Assembly (NCBI GenBank): GCA_000349905.1
Contig: KB722736.1
Span: 3,775,268 to 3,839,267 of the forward strand
Direction: 5' to 3'
Length of the DNA stretch: 64,000 bases
Source: Volvariella volvacea V23
Taxonomy: Eukaryota; Basidiomycota; Agaricomycetes; Agaricales; Pluteaceae
Below the pieces are notes generated by a model, which was not told where the DNA came from, made no database searches, and worked only from the letters and a program-made list of their open reading frames with translations. This document shows positions 12,501-24,931 of the stretch, in pieces (within the stretch, counting starts at the first letter, position 1; each line of letters opens with the position of its first letter). Made by a program: the position numbers and the translations under genes.

Positions 12501-14321
12501 CCTCGGTCCTGCCCAACGCGCCGAGCCCCATACCGACCGACGAGAGCTTCTTTGACCTCGGCGGGCACTCGATTCTGGCTACGAGGCTGATCTTTGAGAT
12601 CCGCAAGGTGTTTGTGGTTGATGCGCCGCTTGGGCTGGTGTTTGAGAAGCCGACGATCCAGGGGCTCGTCAAGGCCGTTGATAGGCTGCGCAACGCGGAT
12701 CTAGGGCTCGAGTATGTTACGCCGCCTTCTGGCGTCGGCGACGAGCAGCAGAAGCAGGCTCCGCTCGGCGTCAGTGTTGAAGAGGCGGCGCAGAAGGCGG
12801 CGGTTGTGGAGTATGGGAGGGACTATGAGCGGTTGTTGCCCCTGTTGAGGGAGTCGTATCCCTCGGTCGGAGAGGACTTTGCGAGCCGGGAGGGGCTCAC
12901 GGTGTTTTTGACTGGTGCGACTGGGTTCCTTGGGGCGTTTATTCTGAAGGCGTTGCTCTCCGAGTCGCTCTTTGGGGGTGCGAAGGTCAAGAAGGTTGTT
13001 GCGCTCGTGCGTGGGGGTACGGTTGAGAAGGCGCTCGAGAGGTTGAGGGAGGGTGCGAAGGAGAGAGGCGTTTGGGAGGAGGAGTGGGTCCGAGGGGGGA
13101 GACTGGAGGTCGTTACGGGCGATTTGGGGGTTGAGTTGTTTGGGCTTGGGAAGGAGGGGTGGGAGAGGATTGCGAGGGAGGCGGATGTGGTGTTGCATAA
13201 TGGAGCTTTGGTAGGTGTCTAATTTGCTAGGTTTAGTCTGGGAGATTCTGATGGTTGGTGGGTTCGGACAGGTCCATTGGGTGTACCCGTATGATAAGCT
13301 GCGTGCTGCAAATGTGCTGTCTACGTTGGCGGCTATTGAGCTAGCGGCTACGGATAAACCCAAGAACTTGGTGTTTGTGTCGTCGACTTCGGCGATTGAT
13401 ACGGAGCACTATGTTCGGCTGGCTGAGCAATTGGAGGGGCATCCTGATGTTCGAGGTGTACCGGAATCGGATGACCTTGAAGGAGCTCGAACAGACCTGA
13501 AGACGGGCTATGGCCAGTCGAAGTGGGTGTCTGAAAAGTTGCTGTTCGAGGCGGGGAAGAGGGGGCTGTCCGGGCACATTATAAGGCCTGGCTATGTCGT
13601 CGGTGATTCGGATACCGCAGGTTCGTAGTCACCACCTCCATTATTTCTTGAAGATGCCTGTTGTATTGATGTAAACGCTCTCGCAGTTACCAACACAGAC
13701 GACTTTGTCTGGCGTCTCGTCAAAGGCTGCATCCAACTCGGCCTCGTCCCGGACATGAACAACACCATCAACATGGTCCCCGTCAACACCGTCGCGCTCT
13801 GCACCGCCCTCGCAGCCCTCTCGCCCCTCCCTGGTCCCTCCTCCCGCCTCTCTGTGCTGCACATCGTCGCCCAACCGCTCCCCACGTTCAACAGCATGCT
13901 CGGCTCCCTGGAGCTGTACGGGTTCAAGACGGACAAGTGCGAGTACGTGGTGTGGAGGAGGAGGCTGGAGCAGCACGTGATGGAGGTGCAGGACAACGCG
14001 CTCTTCCCGCTGCTGCATTTCGTGCTTGATGATTTGCCGACGAGCACCAAGGCGCCGATGTTGGATGATCGGAATACGAGGGAGTTGTTGAGCCGGGCTG
14101 GGTTTTACGTCGACGAGCAGGGCCTGGATGGTGGTGAGAGAAGTGGAGGAGGCAAGAAGAAGGCGGTGATGACGGTTTCGGACGAGTTGATGGGGTTGTA
14201 TCTTGCTTGGCTGATTGGAGCTGGGTTTTTGCCCCGGCCGAATGAGAAGGAGCCGAAGAAGAGGTTGCCAGAGTTGAGTTTGGAGGGTGGGGTTAAGGCT
14301 TCGGGGCGCAGCGGGAATTAG
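9590..14321 (+). CDS. LYS2: L-2-aminoadipate reductase (Lys2)
   Basis: Large enzyme of the fungal lysine pathway that activates L-2-aminoadipate with ATP, loads it on a phosphopantetheine arm and reduces it with NADPH to the semialdehyde. Six exons: 9590-10709, 10761-11201, 11264-12277, 12330-13210, 13272-13620 and 13687-14321. All joints are GT-AG and keep frame, giving 1479 residues. The N-terminal roughly 250 residues are the condensation-like region typical of Lys2. The adenylation domain shows [58 protein letters not shown] and NPNGKID. The carrier domain has [12 protein letters not shown] with the arm-accepting Ser. The reductase domain has [12 protein letters not shown] (NADPH loop) and [12 protein letters not shown] (Tyr-x3-Lys). 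Full A-T-R order and length favour Lys2 over shorter NRPS-like reductases. Activity would require a Lys5-type phosphopantetheinyl transferase encoded elsewhere. Confidence 0.95.
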
Positions 14322-14850
14322 AGTTGGATGGCTTTTAGAAGGAAGATGTTAATTCAGGACGGGTAGTATATTGTGATAGAAGAGTAGAAAAAAAGTAATT
14401 TTACCTCTAGCATGCACTATTGGCCCGTTGTTAAGATTGTATGCTCTGGGAAATAAACTATTGGGCTGGTAGTGGAGACACGCTTTACAAATCGCGGATC
14501 ACTACGAAAGAATGGGCATCTTATCTTGACCCAGGGTCGTCATGGCAGATTTCAGTACTACGCACGGATTGATCCATCCCCTGAAGGGATTGGGCTAGCA
14601 ATCGATTTGGTAGAAGTCGTTAGGCGATGCAGAAACGGAGAAGGAAAACCAAAAGCTCGAGCTGTACGCTCGGGCCTCGCACTAAAAGCCTGAATGCGAT
14701 GTTCTAATAAAATTCGAAAACACAAACTACCAGTGATCAACTACCGAGCGTTCGAGCGAATTGGATATCGTATAACGTATTGAACCATCCGATCAACAAA
14801 CGGTACGCCAGCGAACGTCTGTACTACTGTGTGTCCTCTACTCTACTTCA
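14322..14850. other. Intergenic between convergent genes
   Basis: About 0.5 kb between the LYS2 stop and the F-box gene stop. An AATAAA hexamer near 14453 is a possible 3'-end signal for LYS2. No coding signal is seen. Confidence 0.5.
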
Positions 14851-16512
14851 TCACGAAAACAACACCTCAACACCTTCAATCTCAAGGAACTCCTCCGAGT
14901 CTTTAACGTTCATATCAGACTGGAGACAGTGAATCTCAATCTTCCTCAGCGGCTGCCCACAGCTACGGCGATGCGCCAGGAACTCCTTCAGCCCCTGGGG
15001 TTTAACCCAGAACAGGAACTCTGTGTTCAACACCAGAGTCTGCAGCCGGGGGAAGAACGAGGCCGTGAACTGCTGGCAGGAAGCGCACGGCCCCGAATCC
15101 GAGTCCAAGTCCGTCTGGGCTGCCGCCAGCGCTAAGCCGGGGGCGGTAGACCGGCTGGGAGCGCGCTGGCCCCGGGTGCTGGCACAGTCGCACAGAGGGC
15201 TGCTGTGCAGCAGGTGGTCGCACGCAGGGCCCCACAGGTGGAGCTTTTGCGGGCCGGGGGAGGTCGAGGCGGCGACGGAGGCAATGTCGGTCGGACGGAT
15301 GTGCTTTCCCTGCAGCCTCAGCGTCTGCAGCTGGTATCGGCTCAAGGGGAGCGTGGAGAGGACGACAAAGGGGGGCTTGGTCTCCGCGTTCGCCGCGCGC
15401 CGGGGCCGCCAGCGTAGGCCGAGGACGTGCCCGTTGCCCGAGTAGAGGTCGACGCCGAAGCAGTTCCCGTCGTCGGGCATGGCGACTTGCAGCTCGAGGC
15501 CGCCGGGGGAGAGGTTGGTGGGGTCGAAGATGGAGGTTTTGCACCAGACCTCGGACAGGGCTTTTCTGAGGGGCGACAAGGAGGTGACGGAGGAGTCGAT
15601 GGAGACGTTGAGCTTGGCGAGACGGGGGAAGGAGGCGCAGGAGAGGAATCTGGTGCATTTCTCTTCTGGTTCCTGGAGGACCTCGAGGGAGTTGAGTGAT
15701 GGTAGGGAGATGTCGAGCGCTTCGGGGTCGCTGTCTTTCTCGAAGGATAAGGTCGAAAGCACCCGCTCCAAGGTGAGATGACGGAGGTTCGTCAGAGAGG
15801 ACATCAGTCCACAAAACTCGGGTGCAGGGGGCAAGGTGTCTGGATCCAGTTTCTTGAGGACGAGTGTGCTGAGTCCGGGGGAAATAAGCGCGGGATTGAA
15901 GCAGCCATCATCGATATGCAGAGACTGCAGGCTCTGTTTTGGTTTCCAACGCCTGTACAGCCGCTCGCCCTTGTGGACTTCCAACCTCTTCAATGGCGAG
16001 ATGGAGAAGTCCAGCGGGGATTCTTGACTCCACGTGCCACTGCCTATCACGTCCTTGGGGTCGTGACAGACAAGAGACGTGACCCTACCCAATTCTCCAA
16101 CTAGCAAGGGCGTGACTCTCTTCCAATAAGTAGGGTTGAATGCGGAATAATTTAAGGTTATGGCCAGCGGAGTGCTTCGCGAGCGGGCAATCAATCTCTC
16201 AACCCAGACGGTCGGCGTCGAAGGGAGCGAAATACAATTCCAGAGGAGAGGATGCTGCAGAGCGAGAGCGCGCAAATGGTGAGAGGCTTGAGTGAACGGA
16301 ATCCAGCTCTCGTAGTGATTTTTTGGGAGGTATGTCATGATTTGCCAGAGCACATCGGCGGGAAGTAGAAGGATTGGCGCAAGCATATTTCGACGGACGC
16401 GAAGTTGGACGAGTTGGGCCTCCAGACGGGCAATCTCCTCGTCAATCTTAGCACGGGCATTGCCCACGTCCTCAACTCGCTCAATTCCATCGTTGACGAT
16501 GAGTAGTGGCAT
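14851..16512 (-). CDS. F-box/LRR-like protein, intronless
   Basis: Single uninterrupted 553-codon frame. Residues about 10-40 form a heptad-like helix (DVGNARAKIDEEIARLEAQL). An F-box-like segment follows at about residues 43-80 (LLLPADVLWQIMTYLP, then a Trp/Pro-containing stretch ending LQHPLLWNCISLP). The remainder has irregular leucine-rich segments such as SLTNLRHLTLERVLSTL and LPSLNSLEVL, ending with a Cys-rich stretch (CDCASTRG...CASCQQF). This layout matches the very expanded agaricomycete F-box families, thought to act as substrate adaptors of SCF ubiquitin ligases; the target is unknown. The lack of introns is typical of this family and unlike its neighbours. It belongs to the same broad class as the decayed pair at 21-25 kb but is not a close copy. 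Confidence 0.8.
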   Translation of the reverse strand: MPLLIVNDGIERVEDVGNARAKIDEEIARLEAQLVQLRVRRNMLAPILLLPADVLWQIMTYLPKNHYESWIPFTQASHHLRALALQHPLLWNCISLPSTPTVWVERLIARSRSTPLAITLNYSAFNPTYWKRVTPLLVGELGRVTSLVCHDPKDVIGSGTWSQESPLDFSISPLKRLEVHKGERLYRRWKPKQSLQSLHIDDGCFNPALISPGLSTLVLKKLDPDTLPPAPEFCGLMSSLTNLRHLTLERVLSTLSFEKDSDPEALDISLPSLNSLEVLQEPEEKCTRFLSCASFPRLAKLNVSIDSSVTSLSPLRKALSEVWCKTSIFDPTNLSPGGLELQVAMPDDGNCFGVDLYSGNGHVLGLRWRPRRAANAETKPPFVVLSTLPLSRYQLQTLRLQGKHIRPTDIASVAASTSPGPQKLHLWGPACDHLLHSSPLCDCASTRGQRAPSRSTAPGLALAAAQTDLDSDSGPCASCQQFTASFFPRLQTLVLNTEFLFWVKPQGLKEFLAHRRSCGQPLRKIEIHCLQSDMNVKDSEEFLEIEGVEVLFS

Positions 16513-17047
16513 ACTTCAACATTGAAGTCGAAAGAATCCAGTTGCTTGCGCATTAAATACTGGAAACCAACCAATCCCGGACATCAACGTCAACGCCGCG
16601 TGGATGTGGCGGAACAGCTCGAAACATTCCGTCGCAGGTTCAGGAAAGGAAGGTGATGTCGATGATTTCATAGAGATAACCCGCCACGTGGCTGTAATAG
16701 CCCTGCCTCGGCCTTCAAGCTTCAGGTCAAGGCAGACAACAGCGCACCCAGCCCTCAGCAGACACCCAGCTACATGGCATCGGCGCTGTTTTGAGCTCCT
16801 CATCTGGCTTGAGCGACTAATTCTGGGGTGCCTTCGGAGGCTTTTCATATGTTTGTCCTATCGAGGCTATGACTCATAGATCATTTCTTTCCCAAGGAAC
16901 ATCGGGAGGAGGCGAACACTCGCCAAGTCGTGATCATCATTTTACAAACACATCTACTAATACAGACACGATAACACGGCGTGGTAGTCAAACAACAGCA
17001 CTTGTGCACGTCCTTGTCCCAAAAATGCCACTCGAGAATTCCCAAAG
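16513..17047. other. Intergenic, F-box upstream region
   Basis: About 0.5 kb holding the promoter of the F-box gene and the 3' flank of the GNAT gene. Small frames here carry no recognisable domain. Confidence 0.45.
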
Positions 17048-18570
17048 CTACAATTCCCCGTCCTCATCCATCATATCCCAATCCGAGCCAGAGGCAAGAT
17101 TCTCGAAATCGCTGTCGGGGGGTAATGATATTCTTCCACTAGAAAAGTGACCAAGACTCTCAGGGCTCGAGTCGAGATCTCTAGGCAGGTCGTCGAACGG
17201 GTTGGAGTCTGCTCTTGATAGCTCGGCCATCAAAGACTTTGAACTATGACCATTACTCTCCTTCACCTTATTATCCGCATAGAAGTCCTCGTTGTCAAAG
17301 TCGAACCAAGCTTCAGGCGAACCCTTCTCCTTTGCCTTCTCCTTCTCCTTGCCCTTCTCGCTCTTCTGCGAACCGGCGCCCGGCGACCTCTCCGCGTCAC
17401 TCTCCTCCGCGCCGCTCCAAGGCCAGAGCGAATTCGGCAAACCGGTGGGTGTAAGCGCACGCGTGGGTGTCGGAATGCCCTCGGTTGCGGTCTCGTCACA
17501 GCTGTATCGCCCTTTGCGCTCGTCCCATTGCAGCAGTTGATTACGCTCCCGCTGGTGTCTTGCCAGCATTTCATCCCAGAGTGTGGCGGGAGCAGAACGA
17601 ACGGCGCGCATGGCCCAGTCGGTCACCACCATCGCCAACGTAGTCGTATCCTTCCATTCCTGCTCAATCGGACTAAAGAAGGACAGCCTTCTCGTGCCCT
17701 CATGAATGAACTTCCTACAGAAACCAAATCAGTCAAATACCCACAAAACCAAGAGAGACAGAACTTACATCCTAAAGAACAAATTCAAAGCCCTCTCCTT
17801 CATCGGCTGACCAATCAACAACGCCTGCACACGATGCACCCTCAACGTCTCAAACGCATGTTCGAGCACAATCTCCATCGCCTTTTGCGCGTACCCCTTC
17901 CCCTCGTGCTCCGGCGCCAGCGCGATTCCCACGTTCAGCTCGTTCGCGGTAACGCCATTCAGCCCGTGGTAATATGCCAGATATACCATTCCCAGAATGG
18001 TCGATCTTGACGCCCTCTCGAACGCGGGGTGTTGGTCGTACGACGGGAAGGACCGGTATTGCGAATTCCGCCCGCCGGATGAGCGCTGGAAGGTGGAGTG
18101 GGAGTGGGAGGGTGGTAGCGTATCATCAGGTCTGTCATCGCTCGGGTGATAGCTAGAGCTAGATGGAACAGGGTGGTGGTCGTTGGGCGTAGACGAAGAG
18201 TCGGAGCGGAGGGTATGCGAGTCATCTTCATCGTCTAAACGGTATTCAAACAGCTTTCTCCCCATAACTGGAGACTCGGCACTAACGATCTAGAAAGCGC
18301 AGACATGAGCGCCCATGAGGAGCACGGATGGAGCAGCTGGGCGGCACGTACCTTTTGCACTGGATCACCTGGGTAACATTCCTCTGACATGATAACCGCA
18401 AAGAATGGAACACCTTGGGCAAACGTAAAGAAGTCGAGATCGGGCGAGCTTGCTTCTATAGTCGAAAGCTGTATACGTGTCTCCCAGATCTCGAGCAGCT
18501 TCTCCACCTTGTCGTCAAGACCTTGCAGACCCTCAGAGAGGTACACGCGCTCTTCCTTGTTGTTGGCCAT
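17048..18570 (-). CDS. GNAT-family N-acetyltransferase domain protein
   Basis: Three exons (18352-18570, 17769-18289, 17048-17714) join in frame to 468 residues. The acetyl-CoA-binding core reads LNVGIALAPEHEGKGYAQKAMEIVLEHAF, containing the Q/RxxGxG/A-type loop as EHEGKGYA, followed by VHRVQALLIGQPMKERALNLF. That matches motifs A and B of GNAT enzymes of the RimJ/RimL or Ard-like type. A Ser/His-rich insert (about residues 90-150) precedes the core, and the C-terminal 150 residues are a charged low-complexity tail (SEKGKEKEKAKEKG, DFDNEDFYADN) ending DWDMMDEDGEL. The start is the first ATG, MANNKEERVYL. The substrate is unknown; the acyl acceptor could be a protein or a small molecule. Confidence 0.75.
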
Positions 18571-19638
18571 GGCTGTGGGGTATATGGTGAGTGAGGAAGA
18601 GGAGGAGAAGGAGCCTCAGATGACTCCATGGGAGATTCTATATAGTGAATTGCCTCGTGCGGGACCCCATCAAGGTTGGCGAGTCACCCATAGAACCACA
18701 TAAGACAAATCAGAACCCAGGCTGTTATGTGTCAGGGACGACTGGATTCCCCCTTACGTTCATGTGTCAACCGATTAGCGCCTGCAGCACCACCTATAGC
18801 ATCTTCATCTTCATGTTGTAACCTAAGCTATAGTGACACGCCCATATCGTGACGGCTGTTCTTACTTGCGGTCCTCTTCCACGCCTGGGGGTCCTCAAAG
18901 AGCTCTAAATAGTCCAAGGCGCCCAGGGAAAATGTCCGTTGCGCAGTCACTCGCCTGACCAATATGGTGGCCCTAAGTCCAAAATCAGCAACGAAAATTA
19001 TGTGCGGCTCCAAGCTTCTGTCAGCGGAGTTAAGACTGGTTGGCTGCCCACCTCCCGGAGCTCAGAAACATGAAGGAATTCCATTGACACCTGATTGGAG
19101 GCAATAAAAGGCAACGACGAGTTGGCTTCAAATGGCACATCGGCATCCGTTGCTCCGTAGACAGGATGATAGCTTGATCCACATTATTTAAATCGACTCA
19201 TAAGAATGGCAAGAATCGCCGACNNNNNNNNNNNNNNNNNNNNNNNNNNNNNNNNNNNNNNNNNNNNNNNNNNNNNNNNNNNNNNNNNNNNNNNNNNNNN
19301 NNNNNNNNNNNNNNNNNNNNNNNTACACTCTGGTGGCTAAGCGTTGACCCTCAGGCTTACGAGGAGTAGATCCTGATTATTCGATCCGACGGGCAGTCAT
19401 GACTCAGCTATCGTTCTCGAGAACGTCCAAAGACTACAAGTGTTCCAAATCGCGAGCGGGATTCTAAAACTCCAGGTTCATTCAAGTCGTCTCAATATCC
19501 GCTCAATACACGGAGGAGGCAATAACGTTCAGCCAAGGCATTGTGGTGATGCTGTCTTTCATTTGTGTGCATAGCATAATGGGACATTGGCAGTATGAAG
19601 AAACAGGGTGAGGAGGCATGGCGTATACACAGGAATGC
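18571..19638. other. Intergenic with scaffold gap
   Basis: About 1.07 kb between the GNAT gene and eL42, containing the 100-N gap at 19224-19323. A 61-codon frame at 18828-19013 (-) has no recognisable motif. Nothing else can be supported. Confidence 0.4.
19224..19323. other. Assembly gap (100 N)
   Basis: Exactly 100 N, the conventional placeholder for an unknown-length gap between contigs. It lies between genes, so no coding sequence is visibly cut. Confidence 0.97.
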
Positions 19639-20363
<725 letters not shown>

Positions 20364-21229
20364 TTTTGCTTGAGGGCGACGGCGGTGGCGATGAGCTTGA
20401 CCTTCACTTGTGTTGTGGGACCCTTCCCGCGACGGGAAACGCCGAGGAGATGTCCTGTATAGTTCCAGTATTAAGGTTGGCCTGAGTTTACGCTCCGACT
20501 TGAATTTCCGGATATTACCGTGTTGGGGGAATACAACCGCCTTGGTGCGTTCCAGCTGAGAAGTACCTAGGGACTTGTGGCATTAATGTGCTGTTCCCCA
20601 CGGAGAGTCAATTGCATGTCGTGAGAGGATAATCCATTGCTTTGTTGTGGCGGCACACAGCCTTCCTCATTATTGCAAAAAGACGCCATTCGTGTTTATT
20701 GGGTGATTTCTAGCTAGAGAACGAAGGAAGATGTACTAGGAGGATCCCAAACTAGCTGTAGTGCTTGGTTTCCTGTGAGTGATTCGCACGTTCAGCCGAT
20801 TAACAACCTTTTGGGTTCTCCACAGAAAAACAGCAAGATAGTTAGGACGTCGATCAGAAGAATGTCCGATACGAAATTTCTAAAGAGATGGACTAGATGC
20901 ACGCAAGATTTCTTGACTGAATACAAACACGATCTCTTTAATGTTTAGGCTTTCTTAGGTTACTACATGCGAATCACCATCAGACTCTACCCAACCATTA
21001 TTTTTGGAGAAACCTCCACCACTAGATTCTATTTATTGTGGTTTCAGCGCGCTTTCGTCAGATACCATATGTACAAAGACAAACTAAGCGTCACAGGCAT
21101 GATCAGATGGATGTGAGTTAAACATAAATGACATAGATGAGCAAACCCTTATAAACAGATACCGCGAGATGCTGGACAAAGTAAATATATAATTTACATC
21201 GGGACTACTTTTCCGAATGAAGATCCAAC
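20364..21229. other. Intergenic, eL42 upstream region
   Basis: About 0.87 kb that should contain the ribosomal-protein promoter close to 20364. The distal part near 20870-21250 is AT-rich. No gene is recognised. Confidence 0.45.
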
Positions 21230-22673
21230 TCAAAACGTAGTCCACACATTCATGTCAACAGGACCCATCGCCAACTCGACATCGATACCTAGCCCTTTGA
21301 ATTCGTTTGCTGTTCTCAGATCCTGCACAAATGCATCCTCTCTCTCCTATCTTCGCGTACTTGAGCTTCCCAATTCGAGAGCGCAACACTGAGGATAATA
21401 GCCCATCCGAGGTCAATTTGCACGCGTGAATCTTCAGGCTGCTTAAGTTGGGCAAAATACCTGTCTGAGATTCATTGTCGAGGACGAGGGATCGAATAAG
21501 ATTTTCTGGAGTGAAGCCAAGAATGTAGAACTCTTGAAGGTCATTGCAGTTGGCGGAGGATAAGAAGTCTATGAATTCTTGGTCCACTTCCAGATTGCCA
21601 TAGACGTTCAGAGAGAACTTCTTGAGTCGGCATTGGGATGCAGACAAACACAGATGTAGGAAGGGAATTTCAAAGTACGCGATAGTCTTGATGTCCAGAT
21701 CTTCTAGTGAAGGACAGACGAGATGTTCAAAGAGGGCGGAATACCAGTCGTCTGTACAAAAAGGGATAACTTCTTGAGGTGGGCAAGAGTGACTGTCATG
21801 TTAATTATTGCTGGTTCGGGATTGCAATGATAGTTGAGCTCCTTGAGATTCGAACATTTCTGAACAATTTCGAAAAACGTGCTGTGGGGTAGGGAATTCG
21901 ATATATGGAACTGGGTCAATCTCCCACGGTAATTGAGGTGTTGGAACATCGGGGGAATAGTCAATTGACACCATACGAAGTCGAGGAGCTGACCCAAACA
22001 TCGATCATGCGAAGCGTTGCACCTTTGGGTGCCAGGTCGGAGCGGAAAACGAAACTGATTCGAGGAGCACTTGCGACCCTCGTCGAAGGTTGCATAACTT
22101 AAGATGGGGGTGCTTATGACCAAAATGGAATTCGACGTCTCTCCAACGATGTGCTTGTGTAATAAAGAGATCCATGATAGCGCTTGCAATACCGTTGTAT
22201 TCCTTGGATCGTGACAACAAGCGTAGGCTGAGCGGGCTTGAAGCGCTCCGGAGTAACCAGAGCTCAGCGAGATATGCGCGTGAATTCGAATTGGGGTCGA
22301 TGATCAATATTGTAGACCAAAAACCAGGGAACGCAATTGAGGCGTTCCTCCAGCGACGGCAAACATGTGCCACACTCGTAATTTTGCGTTGAGCCCGGGC
22401 GATATCTCCAGACCCACAAGGGTAGGAGCTTTGTACTGGATTTGGTTTGGGTAAGAGTTCGACGAGCTCGCCATAGTATTTGAGAATCTTGAACACAAGC
22501 TCGAATGGAATAGTCTACGCCAGGCCTAAAATCACGGTGAGTCTGTTGTGCAGGGTGGCGAGAGCATGGGCATGCTAACCACACTCCCAAACTTGGGCGC
22601 TTAGGTCGTGAATCATCCCTGCCTTCTCCTCTCCCTCAGGCAAGTATCTGACCCAAAACTCTTGTTCTGCCAT
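21230..22673 (-). pseudogene. F-box-like protein pseudogene, copy 1
   Basis: The start MAEQEFWVRYLPEGEE is followed by a short intron near 22570, then an F-box-like half domain (TSVAHVCRRWRNASIAFPGFWSTILI) and LRR-like segments. Compared with copy 2 the frame is broken several times: a TGA at 22005-22007 between VQRFA and MFGSAPRL; a frame change after PWE near 21925, where the next matching segment is LTQFHISNSLPH; another near 21755 in a T run before DWYSALFEHLVCPSLEDL; and a last one near 21340 before REDAFVQDLRTANEF. The aligned original end is MNVWTTF with the stop at 21230-21232. Several independent breaks in one gene, while nearby housekeeping genes read cleanly, indicate decay rather than sequencing error. 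Its intact form would have been an SCF adaptor-like protein of unknown target. Confidence 0.75.
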
Positions 22674-23516
22674 AAATCAAAGGATGTCAAGGCCAATGCA
22701 GGGAAAACTTGGCGGAAGGGCACTGACCCGTTTTCATGGGTACTTATGGTCAAATTATAAGGGTGGAAGAGCACGATCGTCTATTATTGTCATGTCGCCA
22801 TGGCCCTATCTGAAAAATGCAAACACCGAGAATCATGCGGTCATTCAGTTTAGGCAATAATTTAGGTTGCGCTGGGGCGAAGAAAACATGGCCCATATAT
22901 TACAACCTAGAGCCCTGTGAGATTATACAATCATTAGTCTGCTCACGAGAAATCACTTTCAAGTTTCAAGTTGTGGCTATCCAAGTCTTGATACCCATAC
23001 TGGGCGGAGTCCATTTCTTGGGTTTCTTGGACAAGCCTATCGCCTTTCGGCCGTGCAGGTCCATTCTTGATATCGTCAGAGAACAGGTATTCGAGACATC
23101 ACGGAGGTCGTTTGAATGCATATTGCAAAGAGTCCAGGTCATTACCGTGGCTATACGGTCTCCAAGATGCCCACTAAATGCTTCCTTTCTTGATTTGCTC
23201 ATTGTTATTTGACCATCGCGCAGACTATACGGCCCCTCGGCTCGATGAGCTCCAAAGCTTGGAGTGGGCAATCTACTCCCTCGACATATCTCGAACTCAT
23301 TGCACTTGTTAAGCAGTGGCGGGAACGTAGCCAATCCGAAGTGGAACTTCTAGCAAAACAGTGATGTGGCCTACCAACAGGCGACTTGATATCAATGATT
23401 ATTTTGACATGGTTCATCAGGCAATTCTCTTTCCATGCTACATGCACATCGTAGGCAATGAAAAGGTCAGGGTCTTGAATGGACAATACTACGATGGTAC
23501 TTATATCTTCATCAAT
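22674..23516. other. Spacer between F-box copies, possible gene remnant
   Basis: About 0.84 kb between the two paralogues. Minus-strand frames at 22966-23334 and 23205-23486 have scattered residues that could be an old exon pair (e.g. LATFPPLLNKCNEFEICR), but I recognise no family and no clean splice structure. It may be a further degraded fragment. Confidence 0.3.
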
Positions 23517-24931
23517 TTATAATACAAGTAAGCGATTCAAATGCTTCTTTCCCAAAACAGCAATCACGGCCCGTTTGAGCCTCCCCAGACGAGAACGCAG
23601 CATCGAGGATATAAGCCCATCCGAGGTCAACGCACATATCCTTATCGTCAAGCTGGTCGCCTTTGGCCAAATACCGGTCTGGGAGTCATCCGAGGTGTCG
23701 ATTGTCAGGGCTTTAATAAGAGCGTCAAGAGTATAGGCACAGAAAGAGACCTCTTCGAGGTCGGCGAAGGCGGGGATAGATAGGAAGTCCATGAATTCCT
23801 GGGTCATCTCGGGGCCCCTGGCGGTGAGGAAGTTGAAGTGCCTGAGTCGGCATTGTGACGCGGAGAGGAAGCGCTCTACCTCGGTGATGAGGCGCGGTGA
23901 AGCGACGTGCAAAAGCGTAAACACCTTCAACGCGGGGCATACTAACTGAGGGAGAAATGTAGAAAACGAGGGGTCTTTGCAGCTCAAAATCAGTTCGGTG
24001 TGGTGGAATCGAATGACTGGTGGGGATCGGGGGTGTAACCAAGCTGTCCAAGGCTAGAGCTCCTCTGGACGATTTCGCGGAGTGAGTCGTGAGATATGGG
24101 GCAAACGAGCTCGAGGGAGGTTAGTCTCTCCCATGGAAAAATGGGCAAAAGGCCGTCGGGCAGATTGTCAAGCACCACGCTGTGGAGACGTGGAGCTGAC
24201 CCAATGACCATTCAGGCTTGGCATTGGAGGTCCAGAGGCCATTCATGGACGTCAAGCTGCACTGATTCAAGAGACACTAGCGATCCTCGTGGTACGTTGC
24301 ATAACCCATAATGGGGGTAACTCTGGGAAAGACGAAACTTAATATCTTTCCAACGGTGAACTTGGGTAATAAAGAGGTGTATGATCTCGCCCGTCAGATA
24401 GGTTGGTTTCCTACAGCTTGGTGGGTGCAAGGTGAGTGGATCCGACCCACCCCGAAACAACCAGAGCTCGGCGAGAGGATAATGTGAAGGCTTGGGGTCT
24501 GAGATCGATATTACCGACCAAATGTCAGGAAGAGAGGCTAAAGCATTCCTCCACTGATGGCAGACATGTGCTGCAGGAGCCATCCGCCAATAAGCCTCGA
24601 TAATGTCGTTATGACGCCACGCTAACGCTCCGGTTACGCCACAAAATTCCCTGAGCATTTTGTACAGAACTTCGAGTGGGATTGCTTCAACCCCTACGCC
24701 TAAAGCTAGGATGAGCTCACTGCACGGGGTACTAAGGGTACAAGCTCGCTAACCGTGTTTTCCAGGCCCTAGGCCCAAGTCTCGTATATCCCCTATCACA
24801 ACTTCCGATGGGTCATTGCTAACATCAAAAGGCAGATGCTTTCTCCAAAACTCTCGCTCTGCCAAAGACCAAGAGATGAACACCAGATAAGAGACACAGG
24901 CGAGGGACGAGCCATGGATGTTCGTCTTCAA
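23517..24931 (-). pseudogene. F-box-like protein pseudogene, copy 2
   Basis: Tandem paralogue of copy 1, same strand. The first exon begins MKTNIHGSSL and contains LAEREFWRKHLPFD, matching the start of copy 1. After an intron near 24700-24760 comes AAHVCHQWRNALASLPDIWSVI, the F-box-like region. A TGA at 24212-24214 interrupts the frame after LDLQCQA and is followed at once by MVIGSAPRL, exactly where copy 1 has its TGA. A second break lies near 24005: the frame ending DPHQSFDS stops, and the homologous continuation SCKDPSFSTFLPQLVCPALK is in another frame. The C-terminal part (SQTGIWPKATSLTIRICALTSDGLISSMLRSRLG) is well preserved and ends HLNRLLVL. If the TGA is a real stop, a truncated F-box-only protein could still be made. 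Confidence 0.7.

Noticed and set aside
11260..12693. 477-codon minus-strand frame inside LYS2
   Set aside because: High-GC shadow of the adenylation-domain exon; rich in Arg/His/Pro with no family match.
17246..18010. Long plus-strand frame of 254 codons opposite the GNAT gene
   Set aside because: It is the shadow of the real minus-strand exons, crosses an intron and has no domain.
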